Counted from the first letter of the stretch, positions 23,359 to 32,288 are shown. The stretch: DNA of 64,000 bases from Nocardioides currus (GCF_003057875.1 NZ_PYXZ01000001.1:1-64000); one strand, 5' to 3'. Notes: a model not told the origin generated them from the sequence alone. Translations and numbers: made by a program.

Positions 23359-23799
23359 GTGAGTCACACCGGATCCGTGTGGACCGACGGTCTCGAGCCC
23401 GGACGGCAGGCCGTCGCGCTCGGGGTCGCCGCCGTGCTCACCATCGTGGCCATCGACGTGCTCCTCGTCGGCGAGCTGTCCTTCTTCTTCGACCTGTGCT
23501 TCATCGTGCTCTGCCTGGGCCTGGCGCTGGTGGTCCGCGCACACGACTTCTTCACCGTCGGCGTGCTGCCGCCACTGATGATGCTCGCGGTCTTCACCCT
23601 GCTCGGCGCGGTCGCCCCCGAGACGGTGGCCGACCGGGGCGACGGCCTCGTGCAGGCCCTGGTCTCCGGGCTGGCGCACCACAGCGGTGCCCTCGTCGCG
23701 GGCTATGCCGTGTGCCTCGGCACGCTGTGGATGCGACAGCGCACGATCCGCCAGCGCTCGGACGTCCGTGGCTCGGACAGCCAGCGCCTGCCCTCCTGA
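23359..23799 (+). CDS. Small membrane protein (DUF6542-like)
   Basis: 146 residues from GTG 23359. About four hydrophobic helices (18-40, 43-60, 65-85, 104-122) and a basic Arg-rich C-terminus. The position between rmuC and ispH is where actinobacteria often carry a DUF6542 protein; that family assignment is from context and general composition, not a motif. An in-frame GTG at 23296 would add 21 residues and overlap rmuC, but the -10-like TACCGT and the polar content of the extension favour the shorter form. No function is known to me. Confidence 0.7.
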   Translation: MSHTGSVWTDGLEPGRQAVALGVAAVLTIVAIDVLLVGELSFFFDLCFIVLCLGLALVVRAHDFFTVGVLPPLMMLAVFTLLGAVAPETVADRGDGLVQALVSGLAHHSGALVAGYAVCLGTLWMRQRTIRQRSDVRGSDSQRLPS

Positions 23800-23810
23800 G
23801 GGGCCAACCA

Positions 23811-24110
23811 ACACGGGCGTACCGGTGCGCGCGTCCCACTCGGCGTGCGGATGACACAGGCGTGCCGGTGGACGCGCCGCACGGGGCGCGCGGATGACAC
23901 AGGCGTGCCGGAACACATGCCGCACCCGGCGCGCGGATGACACGGCCGTGTCGGGATTCCCGCACACGTGTGTCAGTCGGCGCCGATCTCGAGCGAATTC
24001 GTCGACACACGTGTGTCAGTCGGCGCCGGTCTCGGGCGAATTCGTCGACACACGTGTGCCATTCGGCGCCGGCCTCGGGCGAATTCTTCGACACACCTGT
24101 GTCATGAACC
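23811..24110. repeat. 43-bp tandem repeat array in two opposed blocks
   Basis: The gap between two converging genes is filled by eight repeat cores at exact 43-bp spacing. Block A has its CGGATGACACAGGCGTGCC-type core at about 23808, 23851, 23894 and 23937. Block B has GACACACGTGTGTCAGTCGG-type cores starting at 23961, 24004, 24047 and 24090. Reversed, a block A core matches a block B core at 12 of the first 15 positions, so the blocks are inverted relatives. Each full B core contains the 14-bp palindrome GACACACGTGTGTC. The 43-bp unit is not a multiple of three, so the array is not coding. No unique spacers are present. Confidence 0.85.
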
Positions 24111-24126
24111 GGCGAGGCCGAGCGCG

Positions 24127-24750
24127 TCAGACCTCGAAGCGCTCCACGTCGCCCGCCCCGCGGCGTACGACCTCGGGCTCCGGGCCCGACCAGTCGATCA
24201 CCGACGTCGGCTGGGCCGAGGTCTCGCCGGCCTCGATCACGATGTCGACCGCGTGGTCGAGGTCTTCCTTGATCTCCCAGCCCATCGTGCGCGCCTCCTC
24301 CTCGCCAGGGAGGATCAGGGTGCTGGTCAGGATCGGCTCGCCGAGCTCCTCGAGGATCGCGCAGACGAGGACGTGGTCGGGGATCCGCACGCCGACCGTG
24401 CGCTTCTTGGGGTGCATCAGCCGCTTCGGCACCTCGCCGGTCGCGGGGAGGATGAAGGTGTAGGGGCCGGGGGTGGCCGCCTTGATCGCCCGGAACGCCG
24501 AGTTGTCGACGTGCACGAACTGACCCAGCTGGGAGAAGTCGCGGCACATCAGCGTGAAGTGGTGGCGGTCGTCGAGACCGCGGATCGCCAGGATCCGGTC
24601 CCGCCCGTCACGGTTGCCGAGCTGGGCACCGAGGGCGTAGCCCGAGTCGGTCGGGTACGCGATCAGCGCGTCGTCGCGCAGCGCCTCGACGACCTGCGAG
24701 ACCAACCGCGGCTGGGGGTTGTCCGGGTGGATGTCGAGGTAGCGGGCCAT
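24127..24750 (-). CDS. YciO/YrdC/Sua5-family protein (L-threonylcarbamoyladenylate synthase-like)
   Basis: 207 residues from ATG 24750, like E. coli YciO (206). The YrdC fold is seen in the N-terminal KxR/SxN-type nucleotide pocket region (VVEALRDDALIAYPTDSGYALG), RDRILAIRGLDDRHHFTLMC and KAATPGPYTFILPAT, with KKRTVGVRIPDH near 118. True TsaC/Sua5 enzymes make threonylcarbamoyl-AMP for tRNA t6A; YciO proteins keep the fold, but their in vivo role is uncertain. It starts 8 bases after the ispH stop, so the two are cotranscribed. Confidence 0.9.
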   Translation of the reverse strand: MARYLDIHPDNPQPRLVSQVVEALRDDALIAYPTDSGYALGAQLGNRDGRDRILAIRGLDDRHHFTLMCRDFSQLGQFVHVDNSAFRAIKAATPGPYTFILPATGEVPKRLMHPKKRTVGVRIPDHVLVCAILEELGEPILTSTLILPGEEEARTMGWEIKEDLDHAVDIVIEAGETSAQPTSVIDWSGPEPEVVRRGAGDVERFEV

Positions 24751-24758
24751 GGACGTGC

Positions 24759-25757
24759 TCAGGCCTGCTGGGCCGCACGGATGTCGCGGCGCAGCTCGGG
24801 GGGCAGCGCGAAGATGAGGGACTCCTCGGCCGAGTGGACGGCACGCGCGTCGGGGTAGCCGCGCTCGGCCAGGAAGGCGAGCACGCCGTCGACGAGGTCC
24901 TCGGGCACGGAGGCGCCGGAGCTGACGCTCACGTTGGCGACACCGTCGAGCCACGACTCCTCGATCTCCGTGTGGTCGTCGACGAGGTGGGCGGCCTTGG
25001 CGCCGGCCTCGAGGGCGACCTCGACGAGGCGGACCGAGTTGGAGGAGTTGCGCGAGCCGACCACGATCACCAGGTCGGCGGCGGGCGAGATCTCCTTCAT
25101 CGCGAGCTGACGGTTCTGGGTGGCGTAGCAGATGTCGTCGCTCGGAGGGTCGAGCAGCAGCGGGAACTTCGCCCGGATCGCGGCCACCGTCTCGAGGGTC
25201 TCGTCGACCGACAGCGTCGTCTGCGACAGCCAAGCCACCTTGGCGGGGTCGCGGACCACGATGTTGGCCACGTCGTCGGGGCTCTGCACGAGCTGGATGT
25301 GGTCGGGCGCCTCGCCGGCGGTCCCCTCGACCTCCTCGTGCCCCTCGTGGCCGATGAGCAGGATGTCGTAGTCGTCGCTGGCGAAGCGCTTCGCCTCGTG
25401 GTGCACCTTCGTCACGAGCGGGCACGTGGCGTCGATGGTCTTCAGCGACCGGTCCGCGGCCTCGGCGTGCACGGCCGGGGAGACGCCGTGGGCGGAGAAC
25501 ACCACGGTCTGGCCCTCGGGGACCTCGTCGAGCTCCTCGACGAAGATCGCGCCGCGGGACTCGAGGTTGGCGACCACGTGCTTGTTGTGGACGATCTGCT
25601 TGCGGACGTAGACGGGGGCGCCGTACAGGTCGAGCGCCTTCTCGACCGTGATGACGGCCCGGTCGACGCCGGCGCAGTAGCCGCGAGGCGCCGCGAGGAG
25701 CACTTCGCGCGCGGCGTCCGGGTCGAGGACGGGCGGCAGGCCGAGGTCGGTCGTCAT
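24759..25757 (-). CDS. ispH: 4-hydroxy-3-methylbut-2-enyl diphosphate reductase
   Basis: 332 residues. It is the last enzyme of the MEP isoprenoid route, a [4Fe-4S] protein that makes IPP and DMAPP. The three cluster cysteines are Cys28 (GYCAGV), Cys112 ([10 protein letters not shown]) and Cys210 ([11 protein letters not shown]). Substrate-binding His58 (VHNKHV) and His90 (FSAHGV) and the catalytic [10 protein letters not shown] loop are present. I use ATG 25757 because TAGACT lies seven bases before it. It diverges from xseA across 64 bases that hold both promoters. Confidence 0.97.
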   Translation of the reverse strand: MTTDLGLPPVLDPDAAREVLLAAPRGYCAGVDRAVITVEKALDLYGAPVYVRKQIVHNKHVVANLESRGAIFVEELDEVPEGQTVVFSAHGVSPAVHAEAADRSLKTIDATCPLVTKVHHEAKRFASDDYDILLIGHEGHEEVEGTAGEAPDHIQLVQSPDDVANIVVRDPAKVAWLSQTTLSVDETLETVAAIRAKFPLLLDPPSDDICYATQNRQLAMKEISPAADLVIVVGSRNSSNSVRLVEVALEAGAKAAHLVDDHTEIEESWLDGVANVSVSSGASVPEDLVDGVLAFLAERGYPDARAVHSAEESLIFALPPELRRDIRAAQQA

Positions 25758-25764
25758 GTGGTCG

Positions 25765-25770
25765 AGTCTA
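25765..25770 (-). promoter_or_regulatory. -10 element of ispH, leaderless
   Basis: TAGACT on the reverse strand ends seven bases before the ATG, the same hexamer as at ychF. Confidence 0.5.
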
Positions 25771-25809
25771 GGAGCAGAGCGGGTACGCCGCATTGTCGGC
25801 GTGCTCACC

Positions 25810-25815
25810 TAGAGT
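25810..25815 (+). promoter_or_regulatory. -10 element of xseA, leaderless
   Basis: TAGAGT ends six bases before GTG 25822 and no ribosome binding site is present. Confidence 0.5.
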
Positions 25816-25821
25816 CACGCC

Positions 25822-27075
25822 GTGCCCACCCTCCGCGACGCGACCCAGGAGTCCCCCGCGCCGGTGCGTGCGGTCTCCAACGCCGTCAGCCAGTGGATCG
25901 ACCAGCTGGGTGCCGTGTGGGTCGAGGGACAGCTGGCGCAGATCAGTCGCCGCCCGGGCCTCAACGCCGTCTTCATGACCCTGCGCGACACCGTGGCCGA
26001 CATCTCGGTGCCGCTCACCTGCCAGCGCACGCTGTTCGACTCGCTCAGCCCGCCGCTGGTGGAGGGGGCCAGCGTCGTGGTGCACGCGCGGCCGTCGTTC
26101 TACGCCAACCGCGGGACGTTCTCGCTCTACGCACGCCAGATCAGCATGGTCGGCCTCGGCGAGCTGCTCGCCCGCATCGAGCGCCGGCGTCAGCTGCTGG
26201 CGGCCGAGGGGCTGTTCGCCCCGGAGCTCAAGCGCGACCTCCCCTTCCTGCCCGCCCGGGTCGGGCTCGTCACCGCCCCCAACAGCGCGGCCGAGCGCGA
26301 CGTCCTCGACAACGCCCGCCGGCGCTGGCCGGGGGTGGAGTTCGAGGTGGCGTATGCCGCGATGCAGGGCAGCCGGTCCGCGGCGGAGGTGATGGGGGCC
26401 CTCGACCGGCTCGACCGCCACCCCGTCGTCGACGTGATCGTGATCGCCCGCGGCGGCGGGTCCGTCGAGGACCTGCTCCCGTTCTCCGACGAGGCCCTGA
26501 TCCGGGCGGTCCACCAGGCGCGCACGCCGGTCGTGTCGGCGATCGGCCACGAGCCCGACTCCCCGCTGCTCGACCTCGTCGCCGACGTCCGGGCCTCGAC
26601 GCCCACCGACGCGGCCAAGCTGGTGGTGCCCGACATGACCGAGGAGCTGCGCGGGGTGACGTGGGCCCGCGACCGGCTGCGCCAGCTGGTCGACCAGCTC
26701 GTGCAGCGCGAGCAGTCGCGGCTCGACGACCTGCGCGGGCGCCCGGTCATGCGCGACCCACGCACCATCCTCGACGTTCGTTCCGACGAGGTGAGCGAGC
26801 TGCGCGAGCGCGCTCGTCGTCACCTCTCCCACCGGCTCGACCGCGCCGCCGACGACATCGGCCACCACCGCGCCCGCGCGCAGTCGCTGTCCCCGCTGGC
26901 CACCCTCCGACGGGGCTACTCCGTCGTGCAGGACGCCGAGGGGCACGTCGTGACCAGCGTCGGCGCCGTCGCCGCGAAGCAACCACTCAGCATCCGCGTC
27001 GCGGACGGCCGGATCGCCGCGACCGCGACCGGCACCGAAGAGCTCAGCACCCCAGAAGGAGACTCCGATGACTGA
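25822..27075 (+). CDS. xseA: Exodeoxyribonuclease VII large subunit
   Basis: 417 residues. An N-terminal OB fold (about 15-105, [15 protein letters not shown]...[14 protein letters not shown]) binds ssDNA. The central nuclease domain has [23 protein letters not shown] and [26 protein letters not shown], with [26 protein letters not shown] after it, and the C-terminus is helical and ends in a small beta segment. With XseB it forms a metal-independent enzyme that degrades ssDNA to oligonucleotides. It overlaps xseB by 8 bases. Confidence 0.97.
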   Translation: MPTLRDATQESPAPVRAVSNAVSQWIDQLGAVWVEGQLAQISRRPGLNAVFMTLRDTVADISVPLTCQRTLFDSLSPPLVEGASVVVHARPSFYANRGTFSLYARQISMVGLGELLARIERRRQLLAAEGLFAPELKRDLPFLPARVGLVTAPNSAAERDVLDNARRRWPGVEFEVAYAAMQGSRSAAEVMGALDRLDRHPVVDVIVIARGGGSVEDLLPFSDEALIRAVHQARTPVVSAIGHEPDSPLLDLVADVRASTPTDAAKLVVPDMTEELRGVTWARDRLRQLVDQLVQREQSRLDDLRGRPVMRDPRTILDVRSDEVSELRERARRHLSHRLDRAADDIGHHRARAQSLSPLATLRRGYSVVQDAEGHVVTSVGAVAAKQPLSIRVADGRIAATATGTEELSTPEGDSDD

Positions 27076-27265
27076 CGAGAGCCCGTCCTACGAGGCGGCC
27101 CGCGAGGAGCTGATCGAGGTGGTCCGCACCCTGGAGGCCGGCGGCACCAGCCTCGAGGAGTCGCTCGCGCTCTGGGAGCGCGGCGAGAAGCTGGCGAAGG
27201 TCTGCCAGACCTGGCTCGACGGCGCGCGAGAGCGCCTCGACGCCGCGGTGGCCGAGGACGAGTGA
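27068..27265 (+). CDS. xseB: Exodeoxyribonuclease VII small subunit
   Basis: 65 residues, two helices. [40 protein letters not shown] sequence carries the family pattern LE.GG.SLEESL.L.E.G..L. Many copies coat the helical stalk of XseA. The start (ATG 27068) lies inside xseA, after AGAAGGAGAC, so expression is coupled. A perfect 14-bp hairpin follows the gene. Confidence 0.95.
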   Translation: MTDESPSYEAAREELIEVVRTLEAGGTSLEESLALWERGEKLAKVCQTWLDGARERLDAAVAEDE

Positions 27266-27276
27266 TCCCACACTCC

Positions 27277-27321
27277 GTCCGTGGATGAGAACTCTCATCC
27301 ACGGACAGGACCATGTGGTCC
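27277..27321 (+). terminator. Two consecutive hairpins after xseB
   Basis: GTCCGTGGATGAGA (27277-27290) pairs perfectly with 27293-27306, leaving almost no loop, so in RNA the inner pairs would open. It is followed by GGACCA-TG-TGGTCC (27308-27321). Together they probably end the xseAB transcript. Confidence 0.6.
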
Positions 27322-27345
27322 GTCCGTCCACATTTCAGAAGTAGA

Positions 27346-27359
27346 TTCGACATATCGAA
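27346..27359. promoter_or_regulatory. Short inverted repeat upstream of the modular secreted protein
   Basis: TTCGA-CATA-TCGAA lies 63-76 bases before the GTG start in an AT-richer stretch and is a candidate operator. Confidence 0.3.
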
Positions 27360-27421
27360 CTGGCGGCGCTAGCCTCCTCGGAGTCTGTGGCGTGGGTCAC
27401 AGCCGGCCTCGAGGAGCCCCC

Positions 27422-29911
27422 GTGTCCAGATCACTGCGCATCCGGTCCAGCCGCATCCTGTCTCTCGTCGCCGCCGGCGTCGTGGTCGCGGCGGGCGTGG
27501 CCGTCCAGCCGGCCCAGGCGTCCCTCGCGGGCGCGGCAACCCAGGCGAGCCAGCCGGCCGCCGCCGACACGCCCATCGCGTGGGTCGAGGTCGAGGACGG
27601 CGTGATCAGCGGCGGGCCCGCCTTCAACTCCGGCGACCACGGCAACTTCTCCGGCACCGGCTCCTACACGTTCCGCGAGACCGGGATGACCTCGACGATG
27701 ACCGTGAACGCCCCTGCCGCGGGCACCTATCCCCTCCACGTGCGCTACGCCGCCGGTCCGCTCGGCGCCGACGAGAACGTCACCCGGTCCATGGGCGTCG
27801 TCACCAACGGCGTCCGGCAGCAGGTCAGCTACCCGATGACCAGCTTCGAGAACTGGGAGGCCTGGCGGTTCGCCACCACCGAGGTCACTCTTAACCAGGG
27901 CGCCAACACCGTGGCGATCCACTGCGACCGCAGCGTCGACTTCTGCCGCCTCAACTTCGACGCGATCCAGATCGGCGGGACGGCCCCCGACCCCTGCGCC
28001 GCGACCCCGACCGAGGCGGGCTACACGCGGCTGTTCGACGGGACGTTCGACTCCTTCGACGGGTGGCGCAAGGCCGGCGCCGGCGGGTTCGGTCGCCAGG
28101 TCGACTGCACCATCCAGGGCCTGCGCGGTCGGGGCGCGACCTGGTTCGTCGAGCAGCAGGCGGCGCCGTACACGCTGCGGGTGGACTGGCGCCGCAACGA
28201 CAGCAACGACGACTCGAGCGTGTACATCGCCTCCGGCAGCCGAGGTGGAGCCGACCCGGTCGGCGGTTACCGCGTCCCGATCGGCGCCGACACCGGCGCC
28301 ATCGTGCCCACCGGCGGCACCGCGCAGGCTCCCGACGCCGCAGCCGTGGCCGGCGCCCTGCGACCGGTCGGGCAGTGGAACACCTACACGTTCCTGCTCA
28401 CCGGATCGCGGCTGCGGGTCCTCCTCAACGGCACCCTCGTCAACTCCCTCGACCGCGCGAGCGGCAGCACGCCGAGCGGCTTCATCGGCCTGGAGAACCT
28501 CAGCGACGCCGACCGGGTCTCCTTCCGCGACATCCAGGTCAGGCCCGACGTCGACCTCGGCCGGCTCGCCCGTCCGTTCGGCCGGGCCGTGGCGGCCGGC
28601 GGGGTCGACAACCCCGGTGGCGAGTCCACGCTGGGCAACCTGGTGGCCGAGGCCCAGCGCTGGGCGACCAGCGACGCGACGTCCGGGACGGCGAAGATCG
28701 CGTTCGTGAGCCCGACCTCCCTGGGCGCCGACCTGGTCGGCACGCCGGGTGGCTCCCCGGCGATCGTCACGCACCGGCAGGCGACGCAGGTGCAGCCGAT
28801 CGCCGACCGGCTCGTCAACCTGCGGCTCACGGGGGCGCGGATCAAGACCGTGCTGGAGCAGCAGTGGCAGCACACCGCGACCGGCACCGTGCCGACGCAG
28901 CGGTTCCTGCGGCTCGGCACGTCGGCCGGGTTCACCTACACCTACGACCCGACCGCCGCGGAGGGCTCGCACATCACCGGCATGTGGCTGGGCGGCGTGC
29001 CCCTCTCGATGACGGGCAGCTACTCCGTCACCGTGACCGCCTCCCTGGCCGCCGGCGGCGACAACTTCCACGAGCTCGTCAACGGCACCGGCCGCCGGGA
29101 CACCACCAGCGACGCGCAGTCGTCCCTCGCGGGCTACGTCGAGGCGTTCGCCGGCAGTGCCCCGCTGGCGCCCGAGCTCGCCCAGCACGCGGTCGGGGTC
29201 TCCTTCCCGGGCGGGCCCATGGCGTCGTACGCCGCAGGCAGCACCGTCGCCGTCGACCTGACGTCGCTGTCCTTCACCGGCGCGGCGGACGTCGACGACG
29301 CGTGGGTGGACGTGACGGTCGGCGACCGGCCGCTCGGCTCCTTCGCCGTCGACAACACGCTCGGCTCCGACCTGGTCGACGAGACCGGCCGGTCCACCGT
29401 CCGCGCGATCCTGCCGAGCGACATGCCCGCGGGGGCGACCACCATGCGGATGACGGGTCGCACGACCGGAACCACGATCGAGCTGCCGATCACGGTCACC
29501 CCGGCGGCCGAGCCCACGCCGACGCCCACGCCGACGCCCACGCCGACGCCGGCCCCCACCCCTCTGCCGACGCCCACCACCCCGCCCGCCCCGACGCCGC
29601 CGGTGACGGCGCCGGCCTCGAAGGCAACGCCGACGCTCACCGCCCGGGTGCGCCCTGCCGCTCTCCGGGCGGGCAGCAGGGCGCGGCTGAAGATCGCGCT
29701 GACCGCGTCGGGCCACACGCCCACCGGCAAGGTCACCGTCAGGGTCGGCGGCAAGAAGCTCGTCGGGACCCTGTCGCGCGGCCGCGTCACCATCGCGCTC
29801 CCCCGCTTCGCCAAGCCCGGGAAGGTGACGGTGAGGATCAGCTACGCCGGGGACGCGGCGACCACCGCGGTCTCGCGCACCGTGAAGCTGCGCGTGAAGG
29901 CCGCGCGGTAG
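27422..29911 (+). CDS. Large secreted modular protein: CBM6-like, LamG/DUF1080-like, 5'-nucleotidase C-terminal, Ig-like
   Basis: 829 residues from GTG 27422. Signal peptide 1-35 (ILSLVAAGVVVAAGVAVQPAQA). Domain order: a CBM6-like beta-sandwich (about 50-185), a 3-keto-disaccharide-hydrolase/LamG-like domain (about 200-375, YTRLFDGTFDSFDGWRKAG), a 5'-nucleotidase C-terminal domain (about 380-570, GESTLGNLVAEAQRWAT, RFLRLGTSAGFTYTYD), a PT-rich linker of PTPTPTP type (about 697-735), and a basic Ig-like domain of Big_3 type at the end. The metallophosphatase half that normally precedes the 5'-nucleotidase domain is missing. It is probably a wall-associated glycan-binding protein; enzymatic activity is uncertain. 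Confidence 0.8.
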   Translation: MSRSLRIRSSRILSLVAAGVVVAAGVAVQPAQASLAGAATQASQPAAADTPIAWVEVEDGVISGGPAFNSGDHGNFSGTGSYTFRETGMTSTMTVNAPAAGTYPLHVRYAAGPLGADENVTRSMGVVTNGVRQQVSYPMTSFENWEAWRFATTEVTLNQGANTVAIHCDRSVDFCRLNFDAIQIGGTAPDPCAATPTEAGYTRLFDGTFDSFDGWRKAGAGGFGRQVDCTIQGLRGRGATWFVEQQAAPYTLRVDWRRNDSNDDSSVYIASGSRGGADPVGGYRVPIGADTGAIVPTGGTAQAPDAAAVAGALRPVGQWNTYTFLLTGSRLRVLLNGTLVNSLDRASGSTPSGFIGLENLSDADRVSFRDIQVRPDVDLGRLARPFGRAVAAGGVDNPGGESTLGNLVAEAQRWATSDATSGTAKIAFVSPTSLGADLVGTPGGSPAIVTHRQATQVQPIADRLVNLRLTGARIKTVLEQQWQHTATGTVPTQRFLRLGTSAGFTYTYDPTAAEGSHITGMWLGGVPLSMTGSYSVTVTASLAAGGDNFHELVNGTGRRDTTSDAQSSLAGYVEAFAGSAPLAPELAQHAVGVSFPGGPMASYAAGSTVAVDLTSLSFTGAADVDDAWVDVTVGDRPLGSFAVDNTLGSDLVDETGRSTVRAILPSDMPAGATTMRMTGRTTGTTIELPITVTPAAEPTPTPTPTPTPTPAPTPLPTPTTPPAPTPPVTAPASKATPTLTARVRPAALRAGSRARLKIALTASGHTPTGKVTVRVGGKKLVGTLSRGRVTIALPRFAKPGKVTVRISYAGDAATTAVSRTVKLRVKAAR

Positions 29912-29914
29912 GCC

Positions 29915-30460
29915 TCAGCGCTCGAGCAGCCCGATCAGCTCCTGGAGCTGCTCGGGCGAGGCCGACCCGTAGACGAGCACGTTCTGGTCGTCGTACCCGA
30001 TCGAGTAGCCGGTGTCGCCACCCTCGTCGGACCACGTCTGCCAGGTGTCACCGATCGCGCTCTCGATCTCGAGCGGCTCGCCCTCGACAGCGTCCTCGTC
30101 GATGTTGACCTCCACCAGGTCGCTCACCGACGCGGCGTCCTGGCGCAGGCCGACGAAGGTGTCGTCGTCGGTCAGGATGCCCAGGCCCCACCGAGCGGGA
30201 TCGGTCTGGACGAGCTCGACGGTCGTGGCCCGCCACCCGTCCGGCAGGGACGGCGGGGCGACCACGTCGAAGCCGGCACCCCGGGCGGCCTCGGCGGCGG
30301 CCGCGAAGTCGACGGGCTCGGGCTCCACCTCGACGTCGGTGCGGCTCACCGAGCGCAGGACCACGAACGTCCCGATCGCGAGCAGGGTCACGATCAGCGC
30401 CCCCACCAGGCCGTTGGTGGAGCGTTGGTAGCGGCCCGGCTTCTCACTCACGCCACTCAT
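29915..30460 (-). CDS. DUF4245-family membrane-anchored protein
   Basis: 181 residues from ATG 30460. One membrane helix (17-37, LVGALIVTLLAIGTFVVLRSV) is followed by an extracytoplasmic domain with the family pattern FDVVAPPSLPDGWRATTVE and WQTWSDEGGDTGYSIGY. DUF4245 proteins lie next to glpX and fumarase genes in mycobacteria and relatives; here a transporter and the mod genes separate it from glpX. Function unknown. It converges on the modular secreted protein with only three bases between the stops. Confidence 0.85.
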   Translation of the reverse strand: MSGVSEKPGRYQRSTNGLVGALIVTLLAIGTFVVLRSVSRTDVEVEPEPVDFAAAAEAARGAGFDVVAPPSLPDGWRATTVELVQTDPARWGLGILTDDDTFVGLRQDAASVSDLVEVNIDEDAVEGEPLEIESAIGDTWQTWSDEGGDTGYSIGYDDQNVLVYGSASPEQLQELIGLLER

Positions 30461-30482
30461 TCTCACAGGTGCCCTCGTGCCG

Positions 30483-30488
30483 TACGGT
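30483..30488 (+). promoter_or_regulatory. -10 element deciding the transporter start
   Basis: TACGGT ends six bases before GTG 30495, favouring that start over the in-frame GTG at 30477. Confidence 0.4.
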
Positions 30489-30494
30489 ACGGCG

Positions 30495-31799
30495 GTGCTG
30501 CCCCACGTCCCCGTGGGCGAGACCGGAGCCGCGGTCGTCGCCGCGACCGCCCTCGTGGCGCTGCTGGTCACGGCGCTCAGCCATCCCCGGGGCCGGGTCG
30601 AGGCAGCGGTCGCCGTGGTCGCCAGCCTGGCCGTGCTGGGCGTCGGTGCCCTGACCCGTGACGACCTCGACGACGTCGTCGAGCACCTCTCCCCGGTCGT
30701 CGTCTTCCTGGTCGCGATCCTGGTCGTGGCGGAGGTCTGCGCGCGGGCCGGCGTGTTCGTCGCCGCCGGCGCGCTCGTCGCCCGGTGGAGCCGTGGCCGT
30801 CCGGTCAGGCTGCTCACGGGCATCTTCGTGCTCGCCGCCGTCGTGACCACGGTCTTCAGCCTCGACGCGACCGTCGTGCTGCTCACGCCGGTCGCGCTCA
30901 CGGCCGCCCTGGCCCACGGGGTGAGCACCCGACCCGTTGCCCAGGTCTGCCTCCGGATGGCCAACTCGGCGTCCCTGCTGCTGCCGGTCTCCAACCTCAC
31001 GAACCTGCTGGCCCTCCCCCACCTCGACCTGACCGTGGGCGGCTTCGCGCTGCGGATGGCGCCCGTGCTGGTGGTGGTGCTGCTGGTGGAGTACGCCGGC
31101 CTGCGACTGCTCTCCCGCCGGGATGTCCATGGGCGAAATGGGGGTCTCAGGACGGAGAACACCCCGGTTTCTCCCATGGAGATCCCCGCACAGCAGCAGA
31201 AGCAGCGGCAGACCCTGCATGTCCCCGTCGCCGTCGTGGCCCTGATGCTCCTCGGCTTCGTCGCCACCTCGCCGTTCGGGGTCGACCCCGCCTGGGTGGC
31301 CGTCCTCGCGGCCCTCGTGCTGGCCGGCTGGGGGCTCGCGACCGGCGTCGCCGGACCGCGCGACGTGCTGGCCGCGGCGCACCCCGGCTTCGCCGTCTTC
31401 GTGCTCGGCCTCGGGGTCGTCGTCGCGGCGCTGGCCCACGGACCGCTCGGCGACCACGTCGGCGGCTGGCTGCCCGACGACGGCAGCGGCTTCGTCGCCC
31501 TGCTGGCGATCGCCGCCGTCGCCACGGCGCTGGCCGCCGTGCTCACCAACCTGTCGGCGACCCTGCTCCTGCTCCCACTCCTCGCGCCGCTCGGCACCAC
31601 CGCGATCCTGGCCGCGCTGCTCGGGCTCAACATCGGCTCCGGACTGACCTGGACCGGCTCGCTGGCCAACCTGCTCTGGAGACGGACGCTGAGCCGCCAG
31701 GGCGTGCGGATCACCTCACGCGAGTTCCACCGGGTCTCGCTCACGCTGACCCCGGTCAGCCTCGTCGCGGGCGTCGCGGTCCTCTCCCTGCTCGCGTGA
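30495..31799 (+). CDS. ArsB/SLC13-like ion transporter
   Basis: 434 residues with about ten hydrophobic segments in two halves. The repeat segments typical of the ion-transporter superfamily are LDATVVLLTPVALTAAL (about 119) and SASLLLPVSNLTNLLALP (about 157) in the first half, and TNLSATLLLLPLLAPLG plus LNIGSGLTWTGSLANLLW in the second. It could move arsenite, dicarboxylates or sodium; the substrate is not determined. The loop between the halves (about 210-240) is encoded by a 65-bp palindromic insertion and reads as an unrelated hydrophilic stretch. In-frame GTG 30477 is the alternative start. Confidence 0.8.
   Translation: MLPHVPVGETGAAVVAATALVALLVTALSHPRGRVEAAVAVVASLAVLGVGALTRDDLDDVVEHLSPVVVFLVAILVVAEVCARAGVFVAAGALVARWSRGRPVRLLTGIFVLAAVVTTVFSLDATVVLLTPVALTAALAHGVSTRPVAQVCLRMANSASLLLPVSNLTNLLALPHLDLTVGGFALRMAPVLVVVLLVEYAGLRLLSRRDVHGRNGGLRTENTPVSPMEIPAQQQKQRQTLHVPVAVVALMLLGFVATSPFGVDPAWVAVLAALVLAGWGLATGVAGPRDVLAAAHPGFAVFVLGLGVVVAALAHGPLGDHVGGWLPDDGSGFVALLAIAAVATALAAVLTNLSATLLLLPLLAPLGTTAILAALLGLNIGSGLTWTGSLANLLWRRTLSRQGVRITSREFHRVSLTLTPVSLVAGVAVLSLLA
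31121..31185. repeat. 65-bp palindromic element inserted in the transporter gene
   Basis: The 25-base left arm (31121-31145) matches the inverse of 31161-31185 at 21 of 25 positions around a 15-base loop; both arms share GGAT, TCCATGGG and GAAA blocks. It keeps the reading frame open and lies in the cytoplasmic loop between the transporter halves. The element looks like a small mobile palindrome (REP- or MITE-like). Confidence 0.7.
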
Positions 31800-31840
31800 G
31801 TCGCGACGGTGAGACCGCACGATGCCGACACAATGGGCCC

Positions 31841-32233
31841 ATGACGACCTACCGCCTCGCCGAGGCCGCCGAGATCCTGGGCGTGAGCGACGACACCGTA
31901 CGCCGCTGGGTGGACGCCGGACGGCTGACGACGACCGGCTCGAGCCCCGCCGTTATCGAGGGCACCGACCTCGCCGCCGTGGCCGAGTCACTGCTCGACG
32001 AGCCCGACCGTGACCGCTCGCGCGCCAGCTCGGTGAGCGCCCGCAACCGGCTGCCGGGCATCGTCACCCGGGTGAAGAAGGACACCGTGATGGCACAGGT
32101 CGAGATGGTGTGCGGCAGCAGCCGGATGGTCTCGCTGATGAGCGCCGACGCGGCCGACGAGCTCGGGCTGGCGCCCGGCGTCCGCGCGATCGCGTCGGTG
32201 AAGTCCACCAACGTCGTGATCGAGACCCCGTGA
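31841..32233 (+). CDS. MOP-domain molybdenum-binding regulator with MerR-like HTH
   Basis: 130 residues from ATG 31841. Residues 1-45 are an excisionase/MerR-like winged helix (YRLAEAAEILGVSDDTVRRWVDAG). Residues 65-130 are a single MOP/TOBE domain (RNRLPGIVTRVKKDTVMAQVEM... VRAIASVKSTNVVIE), the molybdate-binding fold of ModE and molbindins. It precedes modABC by 55 bases and is the obvious candidate for their molybdate-responsive control or for molybdate storage. Confidence 0.9.
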   Translation: MTTYRLAEAAEILGVSDDTVRRWVDAGRLTTTGSSPAVIEGTDLAAVAESLLDEPDRDRSRASSVSARNRLPGIVTRVKKDTVMAQVEMVCGSSRMVSLMSADAADELGLAPGVRAIASVKSTNVVIETP

Positions 32234-32288
32234 CCGCAGATACGGACGCATCGACCCATTCCTCCCGCACATGCGGCACACTGCGACC

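Noticed and set aside
23811..24110. CRISPR array
   Set aside because: The units run on without unique spacers, the whole 43-bp unit is partly conserved, orientation flips midway, and no cas gene is present.
27431..29716. 761-codon reverse frame over the modular secreted protein
   Set aside because: It is low-complexity Arg/Gly/Val sequence opposite a gene with clear signal peptide and domains.
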